DNA from: Bacteroidales bacterium UBA5429
Lineage (GTDB): Bacteria > Bacteroidota > Bacteroidia > Bacteroidales > WCHB1-69
Direction: 5' to 3'
NCBI GenBank assembly: GCA_002427605.1
Contig: DIRT01000041.1
Coordinates: 1-13,410, forward strand
Length of the DNA stretch: 13,410 bases
Positions 6,689 through 13,410 of this stretch are shown here, in pieces (positions within the stretch are counted from its first letter, which is position 1; each line of letters opens with the position of its first letter). The position numbers and the translations under genes were made by a program. The notes under the pieces are model-generated. The model worked only from the letters and a program-made list of their open reading frames with translations. It did not search any database and had not been told where the DNA came from.

Positions 6689-7396
6689 TTATGTATTGGG
6701 TTGAAATACCCTGATACCTAAGGATATCAGAATATACATTAATATAATCACCGGGAAAGACCCTAATTGGAAAAGGATCAACAAGATGAGACTGAGAAAT
6801 AAAAAGATGTAGCGGACCACGTTGTCTTTAAATTTGAAATTATTGAATTTCAGGGAGAACATTCGGATATTGGCTACCAGTAGGAGTGAGAACAGTAAAG
6901 CAAGACCCAATACAACCCAATAATTTCCCAGAAGGCTTAACTCATCTGCTGCGTACGGAATAAATCCCAAAAAGAAAGCATTAGCCGGCGTTGCCAATCC
7001 GATAAAAGCCTCTTTTTGACGTTCGTCGTGATTGAATTTAGCTAAACGAACTGCGGAAAGTACAGGTGTCAGAAAAATGATATACCGAAGGAAATAGATC
7101 CAGTCGGTTTGTAAATAGGGAGGTAAATTGAGAAAACAAGACTCACTCCAAACGAAGATGATCATGGCAGGAGCTACTCCAAAAGAGACCAGGTCAGCCA
7201 ATGAATCCAGATCAGGACCAATCACAGAGTGGGCGTTGAGTAAGCGCGCACTAAATCCATCCAGGAAGTCAAAAATGGCAGCCACAATTAATAAAAGTGA
7301 CGCAATCTCAGTCTGATCCCGTAATGCCAGCAGTATGGCAACGGTTCCTGTAAGTAAGTTGAAACAGGTCAGGATGTTAGGAATCTGTCTTTTCAT
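6689..7396 (-). CDS. pssA: CDP-diacylglycerol--serine O-phosphatidyltransferase
   Basis: This enzyme joins serine to CDP-diacylglycerol at the inner membrane to make phosphatidylserine, the precursor of phosphatidylethanolamine. The complete CDP-alcohol phosphotransferase motif is present: D43-x2-D46-G47-x2-A50-R51-x8-G60-x3-D64-x3-D68, with all four metal-binding aspartates. About six to eight hydrophobic segments span the 235-residue protein, including a strongly hydrophobic C-terminal pair. The continuation SLADLVSFGVAP after the motif favours serine over glycerol phosphate or inositol as acceptor. It is the first gene of the leftward operon, facing a divergent TonB-receptor gene across 118 bp. 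A phosphatidylserine decarboxylase gene, its usual pathway partner, is not in the window. Confidence 0.92.
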   Translation of the reverse strand: MKRQIPNILTCFNLLTGTVAILLALRDQTEIASLLLIVAAIFDFLDGFSARLLNAHSVIGPDLDSLADLVSFGVAPAMIIFVWSESCFLNLPPYLQTDWIYFLRYIIFLTPVLSAVRLAKFNHDERQKEAFIGLATPANAFFLGFIPYAADELSLLGNYWVVLGLALLFSLLLVANIRMFSLKFNNFKFKDNVVRYIFLFLSLILLILFQLGSFPVIILMYILISLGIRVFQPNT

Positions 7397-7410
7397 AAAA
7401 AATTTTTATG

Positions 7411-7418
7411 CAAAATTA
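7411..7418 (-). promoter_or_regulatory. Possible proximal -7 box for pssA
   Basis: On the minus strand this reads TAATTTTG, a match to TAnnTTTG, ending 14 bp before the pssA ATG. Transcription from it would leave a leader of under 10 nt. No TTTG is seen at the expected -33 distance, so it is weaker than the distal candidate at 7454-7461. Confidence 0.4.
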
Positions 7419-7453
7419 CACTATTTTTTGGAGCTTATCACGACTATTCAAAA

Positions 7454-7461
7454 CAAATATA
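7454..7461 (-). promoter_or_regulatory. Possible distal -7 box for the pssA operon
   Basis: On the minus strand this reads TATATTTG, a perfect TAnnTTTG. It would give a leader of roughly 50 nt before pssA. A -33 element is not clear in the AT-rich upstream sequence. Confidence 0.5.
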
Positions 7462-7488
7462 AATTTTAATTATTTTAACATTTTTTAG

Positions 7489-7496
7489 TATATTTG
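7489..7496 (+). promoter_or_regulatory. -7 promoter box for the TonB receptor operon
   Basis: TATATTTG matches TAnnTTTG perfectly and ends 18 bp before the ATG at 7515, predicting a leader of about 10-15 nt. The expected -33 region is a run of T and A without a clear TTTG. It diverges from the pssA promoter candidates, and the two -7 boxes (7454-7461 and 7489-7496) are separated by only 27 bp. Confidence 0.6.
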
Positions 7497-7514
7497 CCCC
7501 TTAATATATTTTGA

Positions 7515-9902
7515 ATGAAGTTTGTTATAAAGCGCACATTTTTAGGTACTTACATGCTTTTCTTCGCTTTGGCTGCTGCTTTTGCTCAGAAATATACCAT
7601 TTCGGGGATGATAACAGACCAATCCAGTGGAGAATCTATTATAAGCGCTGTTATAGTGGCAAAGGATACTGCTGCACCTTACCTGAAAAGTGGTGTGGTT
7701 TCCAATACTGCCGGCTTCTATTCCTTAACTGTTGATAAAAAATGGTACATTTTAACTGTCTCCTATATGGGTTATGCTGAGTTTGATACACTGATCTACC
7801 TGGATCGCAATATGAAATTGAATGTGGAGATGGCACTCACATCAATCAAAGGCAAAGAGGTGGAGGTAACGGCTAAAAGACCGGATCAAAATGTTCAGAG
7901 TGCGCAGGTGGGGAAAATGGAAATGAAGATCGAAGCTATCAAAACTTTGCCGGCGTTGATGGGAGAGGTGGATATCCTGAAGTCGATCCAGCTGCTACCG
8001 GGAATTCAATCCGGATCGGAGGGTAATACCGGTTTCTACGTGAGAGGAGGCAATGCAGACCAAAACCTGATTCTCCTGGATGATGCTCCTATCTATAATG
8101 CCGGGCACCTTTTTGGGTTTTTCTCTATCTTTAATGCAGATGCAGTGAAAGGAGTGGAGATTCATAAGTCAGGAATTCCCGCTCAATATGGAGGAAGACT
8201 CTCCTCTATTCTGGATGTGAAACAAAAAGAAGGAAATCTGAAACAGTATGAGATTGATGGTGGAATAGGATTGATTTTCTCCAGACTGACAGTACAAGGA
8301 CCAATTAAAAAGAATAAAGCCTCTTTTATTGTAAATGCCAGAAGAACTTATATAGATGTCTTGATTCAACCCTTTTTACCAAAAGATTCTCCAATGAAAG
8401 GAGTGAAGTTCTACTTTTATGACCTGAATGGAAAAATGAATTGGATTATCAATGAGAAACATAGGATCTATGTGGGAGGTTATTATGGTAATGATTCTTA
8501 TGGTTTTAAGTCTAAAAGGCAAGAAATGGGTGCGATCTTCAGATGGAGTAATGGTGCACTCTCTACCCGATGGAACTGGATTATCTCCCCCCAACTCTTT
8601 TTGAACACTTCATTGATATTAAGTGATTATGATTTTGGAATTTCACTGGATCAGGGAGAATCCCATTTTGGAGTTAATTCCGGAGTAAGAGATTATACGC
8701 TCAAAAGTGAACTCTCCTTTTTGCCTAACTCGGATCATTCCTTGAAAGGAGGAGTGCAGTATACCTTTCACGCTTTCAGACCTACTTTGTTTGAGGCCGA
8801 TCAAATGGAAAATAGAATTAAAATACCCGACTCACCTCCTTTCTACGCCAATGAGCTTGCTTTCTATGTTCAGGAGGAGTGGAAAGCAACAGATTGGTTG
8901 ACACTGAATGGCGGATTGAGATATACGCTTTTTCAACATGTGGGTCCATTTACCCGCTATATTTTCGATGATGAGCAAAAATTGACCGATTCCTTAGTTT
9001 ATAAATTAGGAGAACCTATTTCCCTTTACAACTACTGGGAACCCAGAATAGCTTCCCGTTTTATGATCAACAAATCCACTTCAATTAAGCTCTCTTATAC
9101 ACTCAATTATCAACCCTTACATCAGATTTCAATGGCTTCCATTACGCTGCCAACCGATGTTTGGGTGCCGGCAACGGAATTTATTAAACCTCAAAAAGGA
9201 CACCACTTTTCGTTGGGATTGTTTAAGAATTTCAAAGATAACACCATCGAAACCTATATCGACGGATATTACAAGTTGATGAGCAATCTGGCTGAGTATA
9301 AGGAGGGAATGGATGTAGCTGATATGATGCAAAATCAGGATCAATTCTATACTTTTGGAAGGGGAAAATCGTATGGAGTGGAGTTTTATGTTGCTAAAAC
9401 GACAGGGAAATTGCACGGATTTATTGGCTATACACTTTCCTATACCAAGCGACAGTTTGATGACCTGAATAACGGAGAGTGGTTTTATGCCAAGTATGAC
9501 CGCAGACATGATGTTTCGCTCAACCTGAACTATGAAGTGCTTCCACGCATTCTAACGCTTTCTTTAGTGTGGATTTATGCTTCCGGGAACAGCATGACAA
9601 TTCCGGTGAGCTACTATTTCTACAATGGAACGCTGATTACGGAGTATAGTGATCGCAATGCCTACCGAATGCCGCCTTATCATCGTTTGGATATCTCCGT
9701 TAACTGGCAGTTTCTGAAAAGAAGAAAATATGAGTCCGGAATCAATTTTTCTATCTATAATCTTTATAATCGCAAAAATCCTTTCTATATTTACTTTGAC
9801 CCTTCTATGACCACCGACCAACAGATTGCAACAAAGGCTTATAAAGTGAGCCTTTTCCCGATGATCCCATCAATAACCTGGAACTTTAAAATTAAACCAT
9901 GA
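7515..9902 (+). CDS. TonB-dependent receptor with carboxypeptidase-regulatory-like N-terminal domain
   Basis: This 795-residue outer-membrane receptor begins with a signal peptide (1-25, ending AFAQ). A carboxypeptidase-D regulatory-like beta-sandwich follows (about 27-110), recognisable by ISGMITD, the TAGFYSL turn and LTVSYMGY. Next come a TonB-box-like VEVTAKR (116-122), a plug domain (about 135-250; FYVRGGNADQ at 174-183, LLDDAPIYN at 187-195, YGGRLSS at 225-231) and a barrel to the end. It is shorter than the roughly 1000-residue SusC proteins, and the following gene is DUF4249 rather than SusD. The DUF4249 lipoprotein gene overlaps its stop codon by 4 bp (ATGA), so the two are translationally coupled and probably form one outer-membrane complex. 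The substrate is unknown. The protein ends NFKIKP, without the usual terminal aromatic residue. Confidence 0.9.
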   Translation: MKFVIKRTFLGTYMLFFALAAAFAQKYTISGMITDQSSGESIISAVIVAKDTAAPYLKSGVVSNTAGFYSLTVDKKWYILTVSYMGYAEFDTLIYLDRNMKLNVEMALTSIKGKEVEVTAKRPDQNVQSAQVGKMEMKIEAIKTLPALMGEVDILKSIQLLPGIQSGSEGNTGFYVRGGNADQNLILLDDAPIYNAGHLFGFFSIFNADAVKGVEIHKSGIPAQYGGRLSSILDVKQKEGNLKQYEIDGGIGLIFSRLTVQGPIKKNKASFIVNARRTYIDVLIQPFLPKDSPMKGVKFYFYDLNGKMNWIINEKHRIYVGGYYGNDSYGFKSKRQEMGAIFRWSNGALSTRWNWIISPQLFLNTSLILSDYDFGISLDQGESHFGVNSGVRDYTLKSELSFLPNSDHSLKGGVQYTFHAFRPTLFEADQMENRIKIPDSPPFYANELAFYVQEEWKATDWLTLNGGLRYTLFQHVGPFTRYIFDDEQKLTDSLVYKLGEPISLYNYWEPRIASRFMINKSTSIKLSYTLNYQPLHQISMASITLPTDVWVPATEFIKPQKGHHFSLGLFKNFKDNTIETYIDGYYKLMSNLAEYKEGMDVADMMQNQDQFYTFGRGKSYGVEFYVAKTTGKLHGFIGYTLSYTKRQFDDLNNGEWFYAKYDRRHDVSLNLNYEVLPRILTLSLVWIYASGNSMTIPVSYYFYNGTLITEYSDRNAYRMPPYHRLDISVNWQFLKRRKYESGINFSIYNLYNRKNPFYIYFDPSMTTDQQIATKAYKVSLFPMIPSITWNFKIKP

Positions 9903-10831
9903 AAAATAGACTTAAGTTATTGATTTTCTTACTACTGCCTCTTTTCCATGCATGTGAAACAGAGATCGATGTTACTTTGCCAGAATACAAAGAGGGAGTT
10001 GTAGTGGAGGGGTTTATTGAGCTGGGTGAGTACGCTGAAGTGAGTCTCTATAAGACACTGCCTTATCTATCTGAAATTCAGTTAAATAATCTGCTCGAGC
10101 AGGTTATTATTCAGGATGCTTTGGTAATAATAAAAAAAGGGGGGTGGCAAGCCGATACGCTACAGCTCGTTCAAAGCTCTCAAGCTCCCTTGCATTGGTT
10201 TTATCAAGGGTCTGTTCTTAAAGGAGAACCTAATACAGAGTACGAATTGCAAATCGAATGGAAAGGAAAAAAGTTTGTTGCCACGACTTCGATATTGGAA
10301 CCCCGACAGTTGGATACAGTGCGAATTGATCCTTTGGAGGGAATCGAAATGGACTCCATAGGAAGGGTTTATGTTGCATGGAAAGATGATCCTGCAGTGA
10401 GAAACTACTCTTTCTTCAGACTAAAATTTGCCAATGAACTATACTGCGACCGAACCTGGCTCACTTGCCTCCCGGTGGCTATTGATGATATCACCTTCCC
10501 GACTGCTGATATGAATCTCAATCTTTATCGCTTTGGGGCTACGCGTTGGTTTATGCCAACCCATATTCAGGAACAGGATTACTTACAATACTTCCGACCC
10601 TATTGTCAGTACGGAGATACCATTTATGTAAAGGCATCAGCGATTGATGCAGCATCATTTCAATTTTTAAACAGCATGATGGTTCCGCTCTATTTTGGAG
10701 ATAACCCACTCGGAAACCCACCGTTGATTCACTCCAACATCAGAAGTTTGACAGGAGATCCCTGTTTTGGATCCTGGATTGGAACCGCATCTACAGAGTA
10801 TATGATAATTTTTGACCAATTATTACGTTAA
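9899..10831 (+). CDS. DUF4249-family lipoprotein, likely partner of the upstream receptor
   Basis: This 310-residue lipoprotein precursor has a hydrophobic signal segment (5-16) ending in FHAC, with Cys19 as the lipidation site; Phe at -3 is less usual than Leu. Acidic residues right after the Cys (ETEID) resemble the export signals that send Bacteroidota lipoproteins to the cell surface. The opening DVTLPEY, then a VVVEGFIE strand and an LYKTLPY segment, fit the DUF4249 family, whose function is not established to my knowledge. Three Cys (two in YCDRTWLTC and one in FRPYCQYGD), plus one near the C-terminus (DPCFGS), could form disulfides. Its ATG overlaps the receptor stop as ATGA. By analogy with SusD and SusC, it may act as a substrate-binding lid or helper for the receptor; that role is inference from gene order. 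Confidence 0.8.
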   Translation: MKNRLKLLIFLLLPLFHACETEIDVTLPEYKEGVVVEGFIELGEYAEVSLYKTLPYLSEIQLNNLLEQVIIQDALVIIKKGGWQADTLQLVQSSQAPLHWFYQGSVLKGEPNTEYELQIEWKGKKFVATTSILEPRQLDTVRIDPLEGIEMDSIGRVYVAWKDDPAVRNYSFFRLKFANELYCDRTWLTCLPVAIDDITFPTADMNLNLYRFGATRWFMPTHIQEQDYLQYFRPYCQYGDTIYVKASAIDAASFQFLNSMMVPLYFGDNPLGNPPLIHSNIRSLTGDPCFGSWIGTASTEYMIIFDQLLR

Positions 10832-10861
10832 GATAAATGAATAATAACTAAATTTTGAATT

Positions 10862-11605
10862 ATGAGTAAATTATTATTAGGTAAAACCGCTATGGTTACA
10901 GGAAGCGGTAGAGGAATTGGAAAACAGATCGTGCTTACTTTTGCTGAGCAAGGTGCTAATGTTATTATTACCGACTTGAGAGAAAATGAAGAAATTCTTC
11001 AACTGGTGAAAGATGTTGAAGCAATGGGAGTAGAAGCTCTTTTCTTAGCATATGATGTTTCTAAACTGGATCAAACAGAGGAAGCCATCAACAAGGCGGT
11101 AGAACGTTTTGGAAGAATTGACATTTTGGTTAATAACGCCGGAATCACAAGAGATACCTTGTTAATGAGAATGAAAGAGGAAGATTGGGACATGGTGATG
11201 AATGTGAATGTAAAATCGATATTCAATCACACTAAGGCAATCCAACCGATAATGTTGAAACAACGTTTTGGTTCTATCATTAATATGGGTTCTGTTGTTG
11301 GAATTACAGGTAATGCCGGACAAGTGAACTACTCAGCTTCAAAGGCGGCAGTAATTGGATTAAGTAAATCAGTAGCTCGTGAGTTGGGAAGCCGCAACAT
11401 CAGATGTAATGTGATTGCTCCCGGATTTATCGAAACTGAGATGACTCAGGTTTTATCTCAAGAGGTTAAAGATGCTTATTTCAAAACGATTTCGTTGAGA
11501 AGAGCGGGAACACCTCAGGATATTGCAAATACAGCACTCTATTTGGCATCCGATCTATCTAGTTATGTGACCGGACAAGTGATCGTTTGCGATGGAGGTA
11601 TGTAA
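10862..11605 (+). CDS. fabG: 3-oxoacyl-[acyl-carrier-protein] reductase
   Basis: This NADPH-dependent reductase carries out the first reduction of each fatty-acid elongation cycle in the cytosol. The 247-residue protein is a classical short-chain dehydrogenase: cofactor motif TGSGRGIG (13-20), NNAG (91-94), and catalytic N116, S144, Y157 and K161 (Y-x3-K within YSASK). The late segments NVIAPGFIETEM and VTGQVIVCDGGM are typical of FabG rather than of other SDR enzymes, and the length matches. A 30-bp gap separates it from the DUF4249 gene. That gap contains TAAATTTTG, a near match to the -7 consensus with one extra base, so fabG may also have its own promoter. Its last codons overlap the start of the next gene by 14 bp. 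Some other SDR oxidoreductase role is possible but less likely. Confidence 0.9.
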   Translation: MSKLLLGKTAMVTGSGRGIGKQIVLTFAEQGANVIITDLRENEEILQLVKDVEAMGVEALFLAYDVSKLDQTEEAINKAVERFGRIDILVNNAGITRDTLLMRMKEEDWDMVMNVNVKSIFNHTKAIQPIMLKQRFGSIINMGSVVGITGNAGQVNYSASKAAVIGLSKSVARELGSRNIRCNVIAPGFIETEMTQVLSQEVKDAYFKTISLRRAGTPQDIANTALYLASDLSSYVTGQVIVCDGGM

Positions 11606-13100
11606 GAACAGATGGAAAATAGTTGTAGTGTGGGGCATGCTGTTAGCAGTGTGCCTCCGGCTACCTGTTTTTCTTTCTGCTCAATCACCTCAAGCTCCCG
11701 TAAAATTAGAATTTCCGATTACTAAAACCGAAAAGTTTCACTATTCACTTCCATTGGGAGAGAGAGGTGTTTTGTTGGTTAAACAAATTAAATCGCCAAT
11801 CAAGGATTCTACCTTATGGGATCTGACCTTTTATGATACCAATCTGGTTAAAATCAGAACGTTAAACTTTAGTTTGGCGCTTCAGATGGTGCCGAAGTTG
11901 TCACACATAACAGCAGATCGTTTCTATATTCTGTTTGGGAACAACCAAAAGCGCTCTAATCAAAAGTGGGTGCTGATGCAGGGTGGTTACGATCAGGAAT
12001 CGATTCAGGATGCATATCCGATTTTCAGAGAAGTGACACCGTTATTGCAAGAGATTTACCAAATTTCGGTACTCGGGAATCAGTTGATACTTTTTGGAAC
12101 TGATCAAAAAGAGTATGCTTTTCGCTTTGAAAGTATCCATACCGGAGAGGTTTCTCAAACTGTAGAATTGGGAGAAGAGCAACCGGAGTTCCTTTACACC
12201 GATGAAACAACGGCAGAGCTCTATCTTTGCTCCCCCCTTTATTTTAAAAAACAAAAAACAAATAGATGGCAGTATCAAATGCAACTATTTGATGCTTATG
12301 GGAATATCAAAAAAACTGAACCTTTTCCACAGTTTGAAGAGTATCGGTACCAATCTGCCAGAATGATTAAAACGGCACCCCAAACCTATTTGATTATCGG
12401 GACTTACTATCAAGAGGTGAATCAAAAGGAATCACCCTATCACACAGGTGTTTACACTTTGGTTTATAAAGATGGAAGTATGGGATATCCCAACTTTTAC
12501 AATTATAGATCTTTGCAGGTTGATTCTGTCAAATTGAAAAATGTGAATCTGAATTTACAGCTGGTGGTGAGTGATTTGTTTCATAATGAGGAGCAATATG
12601 GGTTGGTAACGGAGCTTTTTTATCCGGAATATCAAACTCATTACCAAAACACATACATGCCTGGCGGCTACTATATGACTACGCCGGTTCAAATGTTTGT
12701 CGGGTTTCGTTTTTTGAATGCGTATGTGACTACTTTTGACGCTGATGGGCACCTGTTGTGGGATCATTTGCTACCTTTGACCAATATGCTGACCCAAACC
12801 CTGGAGAGTAAAGTAAAATTATATATTGACGAAGATAATAATGGGTATATTTATTATCTGTATGGGAATAAATTTACCTCTACACTGGTGTATAATCAGT
12901 ATGTATTAGAGCCGTTGTTGACTGAAACATGGGTTCCTTTTCGAAAAGGCTTTGTTCTTGATGCCAATAGTAAAATGGAGATGGAGTCCTGGTACGGTAA
13001 CACCTTTTTGCTTTCCGGAACTCAATTTTTACGCGATAAAATGGACCGAAGAAGAGGTGAAAGAACTTTTTTTATACTCAGCAGAATGGTTTATGAGTAG
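11592..13100 (+). CDS. Secreted protein of unknown function
   Basis: I do not recognise this 502-residue protein. A signal peptide is visible (about 1-31): a basic start (KNRWK), a long hydrophobic stretch with IVVVWGMLLAVCL and PVFL, then SAQ as a plausible cleavage site. There is no lipobox. The mature part has no further membrane segment and consists of short alternating hydrophobic and polar stretches with many Tyr, Phe and Gln, for example LLVKQIKS, YILFGNN, LILFGTD, YLIIGTYY and GYIYYLYG. That pattern would suit a beta-rich fold such as a propeller, but this is inference. The start at 11592 overlaps fabG by 14 bp and gives a normal basic n-region; the next in-frame ATG (11637) would remove it. 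The overlap implies coupling to fabG. It ends in TAG, followed at once by TAA. Confidence 0.75.
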   Translation: MEVCKNRWKIVVVWGMLLAVCLRLPVFLSAQSPQAPVKLEFPITKTEKFHYSLPLGERGVLLVKQIKSPIKDSTLWDLTFYDTNLVKIRTLNFSLALQMVPKLSHITADRFYILFGNNQKRSNQKWVLMQGGYDQESIQDAYPIFREVTPLLQEIYQISVLGNQLILFGTDQKEYAFRFESIHTGEVSQTVELGEEQPEFLYTDETTAELYLCSPLYFKKQKTNRWQYQMQLFDAYGNIKKTEPFPQFEEYRYQSARMIKTAPQTYLIIGTYYQEVNQKESPYHTGVYTLVYKDGSMGYPNFYNYRSLQVDSVKLKNVNLNLQLVVSDLFHNEEQYGLVTELFYPEYQTHYQNTYMPGGYYMTTPVQMFVGFRFLNAYVTTFDADGHLLWDHLLPLTNMLTQTLESKVKLYIDEDNNGYIYYLYGNKFTSTLVYNQYVLEPLLTETWVPFRKGFVLDANSKMEMESWYGNTFLLSGTQFLRDKMDRRRGERTFFILSRMVYE

Positions 13101-13189
13101 TAAAAATAAAATGAAATTGCTGATAATCTGCTTGTTATAAAGAGGTGAAAAAATAACTATTTTCTGTTACTAATATTAAAAATTATTTG

Positions 13190-13197
13190 TATTTTTG
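13190..13197 (+). promoter_or_regulatory. -7 promoter box for the tRNA
   Basis: TATTTTTG matches TAnnTTTG and ends 15 bp before the mature 5' end of the tRNA, so the leader would be very short. The expected -33 area (about 13162-13170, TTCTGTTAC) has only a partial TTTG-like match. Confidence 0.6.
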
Positions 13198-13212
13198 CAC
13201 CCTTGTTTTTCA

Positions 13213-13286
13213 GGCGGGGTAGCTCAGTTGGTTAGAGCGTCGGATTCATAACCCGGAGGTCACGAGTTCAACTCTCGTTCCCGCCA
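13213..13286 (+). tRNA. tRNA-Met (CAU), elongator type
   Basis: The 74-nt cloverleaf folds fully. The acceptor stem is GGCGGGG/TCCCGCC (one G-T pair), the D arm is GCTC-AGTTGGTTA-GAGC, and the anticodon loop is TTCATAA with anticodon CAT. The T arm is ACGAG-TTCAACT-CTCGT, and A73 is the discriminator. The G1-C72 pair rules out an initiator tRNA, which has an unpaired position 1-72 and three G-C pairs in the anticodon stem. The anticodon stem TCGGA/CCCGG has an A-C mismatch next to the loop. CCA is not encoded (ACAAC follows) and must be added enzymatically. A CAT anticodon could also belong to a lysidine-modified tRNA-Ile; the overall sequence favours Met. Confidence 0.93.
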
Positions 13287-13290
13287 CAAC

Positions 13291-13331
13291 AAAAAAACGC
13301 TTCTTTAGGTTTCTAGAGGAGCGTTTTTTTT
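13291..13331 (+). terminator. Intrinsic terminator after the tRNA
   Basis: ACGCTTCT (13297-13304) pairs with AGGAGCGT (13317-13324) over a 12-nt loop, with one T-G pair. Seven A before the stem and seven T after it extend the pairing. The A-run and T-run on opposite sides mean it could work in both directions. It begins 5 bp after the tRNA. Confidence 0.85.
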
Positions 13332-13374
13332 ATCATCAATCGCAAATGATGTAATAGGGATTGAGTAAAACATC

Positions 13375-13403
13375 TTTAGGGATTAAAAGGTAGTATCCCT
13401 AAA
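13375..13403. repeat. Perfect 9-bp inverted repeat
   Basis: TTTAGGGAT (13375-13383) is the reverse complement of ATCCCTAAA (13395-13403), with an 11-nt spacer. TAGGGAT also occurs once more just upstream at about 13355. Neither strand has a T-run after the stem, so a terminator is unlikely. An operator, or the edge of a repeat running off the window, is possible. Confidence 0.45.
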
Positions 13404-13410
13404 AGTGTGT

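Noticed and set aside
9129..9509. 126-codon open frame on the minus strand inside the larger receptor gene
   Set aside because: Antisense shadow of a conserved barrel region with no independent support.
11594..11599. GGAGGT as a strong Shine-Dalgarno for the secreted protein
   Set aside because: It lies downstream of the chosen ATG and is explained by the conserved DGGM codons of fabG. The in-frame starts after it are 28 bp or more away, and the ATG at 11600 is followed at once by the fabG stop.
13213..13286. Initiator tRNA-fMet
   Set aside because: Position 1-72 is a G-C pair and the anticodon stem lacks the three consecutive G-C pairs next to the loop.

Overview
The window looks like a piece of chromosome from a member of the Bacteroidota, most likely Bacteroidales. 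Several gene starts are preceded by a TAnnTTTG box, the -7 element of the Bacteroidota primary sigma factor, and the copies at 7489-7496 (+), 7454-7461 (-) and 4032-4039 (-) all read TATATTTG. The gene families point the same way: an OstA-like envelope protein, two TonB-dependent receptors, a DUF4249 lipoprotein and a YwqK-type repeat lipoprotein. Most genes lack a clear Shine-Dalgarno sequence, as is usual in this phylum.

Layout. (1) 1-664 holds no convincing gene. It is a dense patchwork of short repeats: a 304-bp block bounded by a perfect 14-bp inverted repeat, several hairpins, and three different tandem arrays that all have a 7-bp unit. (2) 665-2878 (+) encodes a YwqK/MORN-type lipoprotein followed 3 bp later by an OstA/LptA-like protein. 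(3) 2850-7396 (-) is a leftward block. pssA (phosphatidylserine synthase), a LOG-family nucleotide phosphoribohydrolase and a TonB-dependent receptor are separated by only 6 and 9 bp, so they are probably one operon. holB (DNA polymerase III delta') follows with its own promoter, and its 3' end overlaps the OstA-like gene tail to tail by 29 bp. (4) 7515-13100 (+) starts from a promoter divergent from pssA. It contains a second, larger TonB-dependent receptor, a DUF4249 lipoprotein overlapping it by 4 bp, fabG, and an unrecognised secreted protein overlapping fabG by 14 bp. (5) 13213-13286 is an elongator-type tRNA-Met(CAU) with its own -7 box and a strong intrinsic terminator.

How the genes work together. 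Apart from holB and the tRNA, the theme is the cell envelope: phospholipid synthesis (pssA), fatty-acid elongation (fabG), probable lipopolysaccharide transport (OstA-like) and outer-membrane uptake (two TonB-dependent receptors, one with a lipoprotein partner). Most of this is ordinary core genome. The parts most worth a second look are the repeat patchwork at 1-585, the receptor/DUF4249 pair and the unknown secreted protein after fabG. I found no clear evidence of a new defence system, CRISPR array or complete mobile element.
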